From Pseudomonas sp. CCC3.1 (lineage in GTDB: Bacteria > Pseudomonadota > Gammaproteobacteria > Pseudomonadales > Pseudomonadaceae): DNA of 64,000 bases. This document shows positions 60,141 through 64,000 of this stretch, piece after piece. The notes beneath the pieces are model-generated. The model had not been told where the DNA came from, made no database searches, and saw nothing but the letters and a program-made list of their open reading frames with translations. The stretch lies in the NCBI RefSeq assembly GCF_034347405.1, contig NZ_CP133778.1:4282501-4346500 (forward strand), read 5' to 3'. Both the position numbers and the translations under genes were made by a program. Position 1 is the stretch's first letter, and every line of letters starts with the position of its first letter.

Positions 60141-61265
60141 TTATAAGTCGCCGAAGAAACGCTTCACACCTTCGAACCAACCGGTCGCGTTCGGCGAGTG
60201 GCAGCTATCGCCTTCCAGCGTCGAACGGAACTCTTCCATCAACTCACGCTGACGACGGCTCAGCTTCACAGGCGTCTCAACCACAACACGGCACATCAAG
60301 TCGCCAACACCGCCACCACGAACCGGAGCAACACCTTTGCCACGCAGGCGGAACTGCTTACCGGTTTGCGTGCCCTCAGGGACTTTGAGCTTGACCCGAC
60401 CATCCAGCGTCGGCACTTCAAGTTCCGCACCCAGTGCAGCATCAGCAAAACTGATTGGCACCTCACAGAACAGATGTTTGCCATCGCGCTGGAAAATCGC
60501 GTGCTCGCGCACATCGATGACCACGTACAGATCGCCAGCCGGGCCGCCCTGCACACCTGCTTCACCTTCGCCAGACAGACGAATACGATCACCCGTATCG
60601 ACACCCGCCGGCACTTTCACGGAAAGCGTTTTGTACTCTTCTACGCGACCTTCGCCACGGCAGCTTTCACAAGGATCGGAGATGATCTTGCCTTGGCCAT
60701 GGCAACGCGGGCAGGTCTGCTGAACAGAGAAGAAACCCTGTTGCATGCGCACCTGACCAATACCGCCACAGGTGGTACAGGTCACTGGCGAAGAACCTTT
60801 CTTCGCGCCGGAACCGTCGCACGGCTTGCAATTGACCAACGTCGGCACACGAATATTGACCGTGGTACCGCGTACAGCTTCTTCCAGGTTCAGTTCCAGT
60901 GTGTAGCGCAAATCGCTTCCGCGCTGAGCACCACCCCGAGAGCCGCCACGGCCGCCGCCAAAGAAATCGCTGAATACATCGCCGAAGATATCGGAGAAGT
61001 TCTGCCCACCAAAACCAGCACCGCCGCCACCCATTTGCGGATCAACACCGGCATGGCCGTACTGATCGTAAGCAGCACGCTTGCTGGAGTCCGACAGCAC
61101 TTCATACGCCTCATTCGCCTCTTTAAACAGCTCTTCGGAGGCCTTGTCATCCGGATTACGGTCCGGGTGATGCTTCATTGCGAGACGACGATACGCTTTT
61201 TTCAGCTCCACCTCAGTGGTGGTCCGTTCGACACCCAATATTTCGTAATAGTCGCGCTTTGCCAT
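60141..61265 (-). CDS. dnaJ: chaperone protein DnaJ
   Basis: A 374-residue class A Hsp40. J domain (1-70) with HPD at 33-35, Gly/Phe-rich linker (about 75-115), four CxxCxGxG zinc repeats (about 146-205) and C-terminal substrate-binding domains. It stimulates DnaK ATPase. The start at 61265 (MAKRDYYEILG) is standard; six upstream codons exist. It is downstream of dnaK. Confidence 0.98.
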   Translation of the reverse strand: MAKRDYYEILGVERTTTEVELKKAYRRLAMKHHPDRNPDDKASEELFKEANEAYEVLSDSSKRAAYDQYGHAGVDPQMGGGGAGFGGQNFSDIFGDVFSDFFGGGRGGSRGGAQRGSDLRYTLELNLEEAVRGTTVNIRVPTLVNCKPCDGSGAKKGSSPVTCTTCGGIGQVRMQQGFFSVQQTCPRCHGQGKIISDPCESCRGEGRVEEYKTLSVKVPAGVDTGDRIRLSGEGEAGVQGGPAGDLYVVIDVREHAIFQRDGKHLFCEVPISFADAALGAELEVPTLDGRVKLKVPEGTQTGKQFRLRGKGVAPVRGGGVGDLMCRVVVETPVKLSRRQRELMEEFRSTLEGDSCHSPNATGWFEGVKRFFGDL

Positions 61266-61584
61266 AATTCTTTGCACTCTCAAGGACGTTTGGAAAAACC
61301 CTCCCGAGCCTCACCAAACCCGCCGAGCCTGGACAAACAAGGCTCAACTCACGTCTTTTCAACGATATTGGTTTCTGATTAACAGCCAATGCATTGGCCG
61401 ACAGGAGCGGTTACTTCAGACAGAGACACATAAAAGCGTTTGTCCCAACCGCCAGCATTCGACCTTGTCGCATGCTGTAAAAATTCCTCTACTCCAGACA
61501 CGCCAACGCGGGAGCAAGCTCCCGCGCGGCGACATCCTACCAGTCACCGCTTATGCACGGTCAACCGGCCGACCAACAAGCTAA
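61266..61584 (-). other. dnaK-dnaJ intergenic region (319 bp)
   Basis: It holds a perfect hairpin CGCGGGAGCAAGCTCCCGCG (61507-61527), a single REP-like stem that may partly terminate after dnaK. A smaller stem GAGCCT/AGGCTC is at 61325-61345. No clear sigma-32 or sigma-70 promoter for dnaJ was found. Confidence 0.5.
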
Positions 61585-63501
61585 TTACTTGTGGTCTTTA
61601 ACTTCTTCGAACTCAGCGTCGACAACGTCATCCGCTTTTTCAGCCGAATCAGCTGGCTTGGCCGCTGCGTCTGCCGGGTTCGCTTGCTCCGCGTACATTT
61701 TCTGTGCGACTGGAGCAGACACCTTGGACAGCTCTTCAACCTTGGCTTCGATAGCAGCCTTGTCGTCGCCTTTAACAGCGGCTTCAAGTGCAACTACAGC
61801 AGCTTCAATTGCAGCTTTCTCTTCCTCAGTAACCTTGTCGCCAGCATCAGCAACCATTTTACGAGTCGAGTGAACCAGTGCGTCGCCCTGGTTACGCGCT
61901 GCCGCCAGCTCTTCAAACTTGCGGTCTTCCTCAGCGTTGACTTCAGCGTCACGTACCATCTGAGCAATTTCTTCCTCGGACAGACCCGAGTTCGCCTTGA
62001 TCACGATGGACTGAGACTTGCCAGTCGCCTTGTCTTTTGCACTTACGTGCAGGATGCCGTTGGCATCGATGTCGAAGGTTACTTCGATCTGAGGCACGCC
62101 ACGTGGAGCAGGTGGAATGTCAGCCAGGTCGAACTTGCCCAACGACTTGTTCTGAGCCGCTTGTTTACGCTCACCTTGCAGCACGTGAATGGTCACCGCG
62201 CCCTGGTTATCGTCAGCAGTCGAGAACACTTGCGATTTCTTGGTAGGAATCGTGGTGTTTTTCTCGATCAGAGCAGTCATTACACCGCCCATGGTTTCGA
62301 TACCCAGCGTCAGCGGGCTCACGTCCAGCAGCAGAACGTCTTTAACATCACCAGCCAATACCGCGCCCTGGATAGCAGCACCCATTGCAACCGCTTCGTC
62401 CGGGTTCACATCTTTACGTGCTTCTTTGCCGAAGAACTCAGTGACCAGCTTCTGTACCAGCGGCATACGAGTCTGACCACCGACCAGAATCACGTCGTTG
62501 ATCGCGCCAACATCGATACCAGCATCTTTCAGAGCCAGACGGCAAGGCTCGATGGTGCGCTGAACCAGGTCTTCAACCAGCGATTCCAGCTTGGCGCGCG
62601 AAATTTTCACGTTCAAGTGCTTAGGACCGGTGGCATCTGCAGTGATGTACGGCAGATTCACATCAGTCGACTGGCTCGAAGACAGTTCGATCTTGGCTTT
62701 TTCAGCAGCTTCTTTCAGACGCTGCATCGCCAGCGGGTCACCTTTAAGGTTCATGCCGCTTTCTTTCTTGAACTCGTCAACCAGGTAGTCGATCAGACGG
62801 ATATCAAAGTCTTCACCACCCAGGAACGTGTCACCGTTGGTCGCCAGCACTTCAAACTGGTGCTCGCCATCAACTTCAGCAATTTCAATAACCGATACGT
62901 CAAAAGTACCGCCACCCAAGTCATAAACGATGACCGTGTGGTCGCCTTTCGCTTTATCCATACCGTAAGCCAGAGCAGCTGCGGTTGGTTCGTTGATGAT
63001 GCGTTTTACGTCCAGACCCGCGATACGGCCGGCGTCTTTGGTCGCCTGACGCTGGCTGTCGTTGAAGTAGGCCGGAACGGTAATCACCGCTTCAGTCACT
63101 GGCTCGCCGAGGTAGTCTTCGGCAGTCTTCTTCATTTTCTTCAGAATTTCAGCCGAGATTTGTGGCGGTGCCATTTTCTGGCCGTTCACTTCAACCCAAG
63201 CGTCGCCGTTGTCAGCCTTGGCGATCTTGTAAGGCACCATCTGAATGTCTTTCTGTACAACTTCTTCGTCAAAACGACGACCGATCAGACGCTTCACCGC
63301 GTACAGGGTGTTATGCGGATTGGTCACTGCCTGACGCTTGGCGGATTGGCCAACCAAAATTTCACCATCGTTAGCGTACGCAACGATCGACGGCGTAGTA
63401 CGCGCGCCTTCTGCGTTTTCGATAACTTTTGCTTTACCGTTTTCCAGAACCGACACACACGAGTTGGTGGTCCCGAGGTCAATACCGATAATTCTGCCCA
63501 T
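61585..63501 (-). CDS. dnaK: molecular chaperone DnaK (Hsp70)
   Basis: A 638-residue Hsp70. The ATPase domain starts GIDLGTTNSCV and contains the GGGTFDVS and GGQTRMP motifs; the linker DVLLLDVSPLTLG (near 390) leads to the substrate-binding beta domain and helical lid. The tail ends EEVKDHK, the typical EEV co-chaperone motif. A sigma-32 promoter lies 80 bp upstream. Confidence 0.98.
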   Translation of the reverse strand: MGRIIGIDLGTTNSCVSVLENGKAKVIENAEGARTTPSIVAYANDGEILVGQSAKRQAVTNPHNTLYAVKRLIGRRFDEEVVQKDIQMVPYKIAKADNGDAWVEVNGQKMAPPQISAEILKKMKKTAEDYLGEPVTEAVITVPAYFNDSQRQATKDAGRIAGLDVKRIINEPTAAALAYGMDKAKGDHTVIVYDLGGGTFDVSVIEIAEVDGEHQFEVLATNGDTFLGGEDFDIRLIDYLVDEFKKESGMNLKGDPLAMQRLKEAAEKAKIELSSSQSTDVNLPYITADATGPKHLNVKISRAKLESLVEDLVQRTIEPCRLALKDAGIDVGAINDVILVGGQTRMPLVQKLVTEFFGKEARKDVNPDEAVAMGAAIQGAVLAGDVKDVLLLDVSPLTLGIETMGGVMTALIEKNTTIPTKKSQVFSTADDNQGAVTIHVLQGERKQAAQNKSLGKFDLADIPPAPRGVPQIEVTFDIDANGILHVSAKDKATGKSQSIVIKANSGLSEEEIAQMVRDAEVNAEEDRKFEELAAARNQGDALVHSTRKMVADAGDKVTEEEKAAIEAAVVALEAAVKGDDKAAIEAKVEELSKVSAPVAQKMYAEQANPADAAAKPADSAEKADDVVDAEFEEVKDHK

Positions 63502-63578
63502 GTTAACTCTCCCTAAATTTGGATTTTGTTGCCGCAGCAGTGATGACCAACTGCGGCATTACTTAAACGCTTGACTTC

Positions 63579-63607
63579 TAAATGGGGGCCTTGCGACCGA
63601 TTTCAAG
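63579..63607 (-). promoter_or_regulatory. sigma-32 heat-shock promoter of dnaK
   Basis: On the minus strand, CTTGAAA (63601-63607), a 13 bp spacer and CCCCATTTA (63579-63587) match the sigma-32 consensus. The -35 contains the grpE stop codon. Predicted start near 63572, about 70 nt before dnaK. Confidence 0.88.
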
Positions 63608-64000
63608 CCTGTTCGTCAATCGATGGCGAAACCGGCGCTGGCGCCTTGCTGACTACGACCATAGCCGGGCGCAGTAAGCGGCCATTGAGCTGATAGCCCT
63701 TTTGAAACACCTTGAGCACACTGTTTGGCTCCAGGTCTGCGCTCTCCTGCATTGCCATCGCTTGGTGAAGCCCGGCATTGAAGGGTTCGCCGTGAGGATC
63801 AATGGCTTCCAACTGATAACGCTTCAGGGTGTCCTGGAACATTTTCAGGGTCAGCTCGATCCCTTCGCGCATTGGACGAATGTTCTCGTCATCCGGATTG
63901 GACAGCTCAAGGCCGCGCTCCAGACTGTCGATTACCGGCAATAGATCGCCAGCGAACTTTTCCAATGCAAATTTGTGTGCTTTTTCAACATCCTGTTCGG
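63603..64000 (-). CDS. grpE: nucleotide exchange factor GrpE (5' end outside window)
   Basis: The last 132 or so residues of GrpE; the frame stays open to the window edge. The end of the long coiled coil (EKAHKFALEKFAGDLLPVIDSLERGLE) and the C-terminal beta wing (GEPFNAGLHQAMAMQE, NSVLKVFQKGYQLNGRLLRPAMVVVSK) are seen. It releases ADP from DnaK. The stop codon lies inside the -35 of the dnaK promoter. The N-terminal 50-60 residues are missing from this window. Confidence 0.96.
   Translation of the reverse strand, partial: EQDVEKAHKFALEKFAGDLLPVIDSLERGLELSNPDDENIRPMREGIELTLKMFQDTLKRYQLEAIDPHGEPFNAGLHQAMAMQESADLEPNSVLKVFQKGYQLNGRLLRPAMVVVSKAPAPVSPSIDEQA

Noticed and set aside
61591..63516. 641-codon plus-strand frame opposite dnaK
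   Set aside because: It mirrors the highly biased dnaK codons; no domain or ribosome site.

Overview
The window is a piece of a Pseudomonas chromosome, most likely from the P. fluorescens lineage. The partial 16S rRNA at the left edge looks like the P. fragi/P. lundensis type, but that is an impression from memory and not an alignment. Other genus markers are CbrA/CbrB with the CrcZ RNA, the PrrF iron RNA, LpoP beside PBP1B, and REPIN-type palindromes. Gene order closely follows the block that, as I recall, runs from about PA4690 to PA4762 in P. aeruginosa PAO1. Almost everything is core genome: I see no prophage, insertion sequence, integrase, CRISPR array or toxin island.

Layout. 1-1185: 5' part of a 16S rRNA gene on the minus strand with a boxA and three tandem promoters. 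1186-7166 (minus): msrPQ methionine sulfoxide repair, pssA, and the ilvI-ilvH-ilvC branched-chain amino acid operon. 7599-13636: yqcC-lpoP-mrcB (minus), then a kinase/ATPase fusion, a pentapeptide protein and a small TfoX-C protein (plus). 13680-17211: an iron-control region with the Fur-regulated PrrF RNA, haem ABC transporter genes phuTUV, and a divergent Rieske protein. 17194-21161: sfsA, an aminotransferase, dksA, gluQ and a 58-residue membrane protein that overlaps cbrA. 21145-26120: cbrA-cbrB and the sigma-54-driven RNA CrcZ (carbon catabolite control). 26313-37064 (plus): pcnB-folK, panBC, pgi, an MpaB-like protein, an RlmI-like methyltransferase and a large AsmA-like DUF748 protein. 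37402-53410 (minus): a BON protein, then pnp, rpsO, truB, rbfA, infB, nusA, rimP, tRNA-fMet, tRNA-Leu, secG, tpiA, glmM, folP, ftsH and rlmE. 53517-64000: yhbY (plus), then greA-carB-carA, dapB and dnaJ-dnaK-grpE (minus).

How it works together. The right half is the translation and RNA-decay super-operon next to cell-envelope precursor, folate, pyrimidine/arginine and heat-shock genes. The left half holds three regulatory RNA layers: growth-rate control of rRNA, Fur-PrrF iron sparing, and CbrAB-CrcZ carbon control.

The most interesting signals are regulatory. They are the CbrB-type half-site array threaded through the cbrB terminator, a translated ORF spanning a terminator in the carA leader, a sigma-32 promoter overlapping the grpE stop codon, a putative leaderless mrcB mRNA, a Fur box shared by phuT and the Rieske gene, and paired terminators between tRNA-fMet and rimP. 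I did not find a convincing wholly new system.
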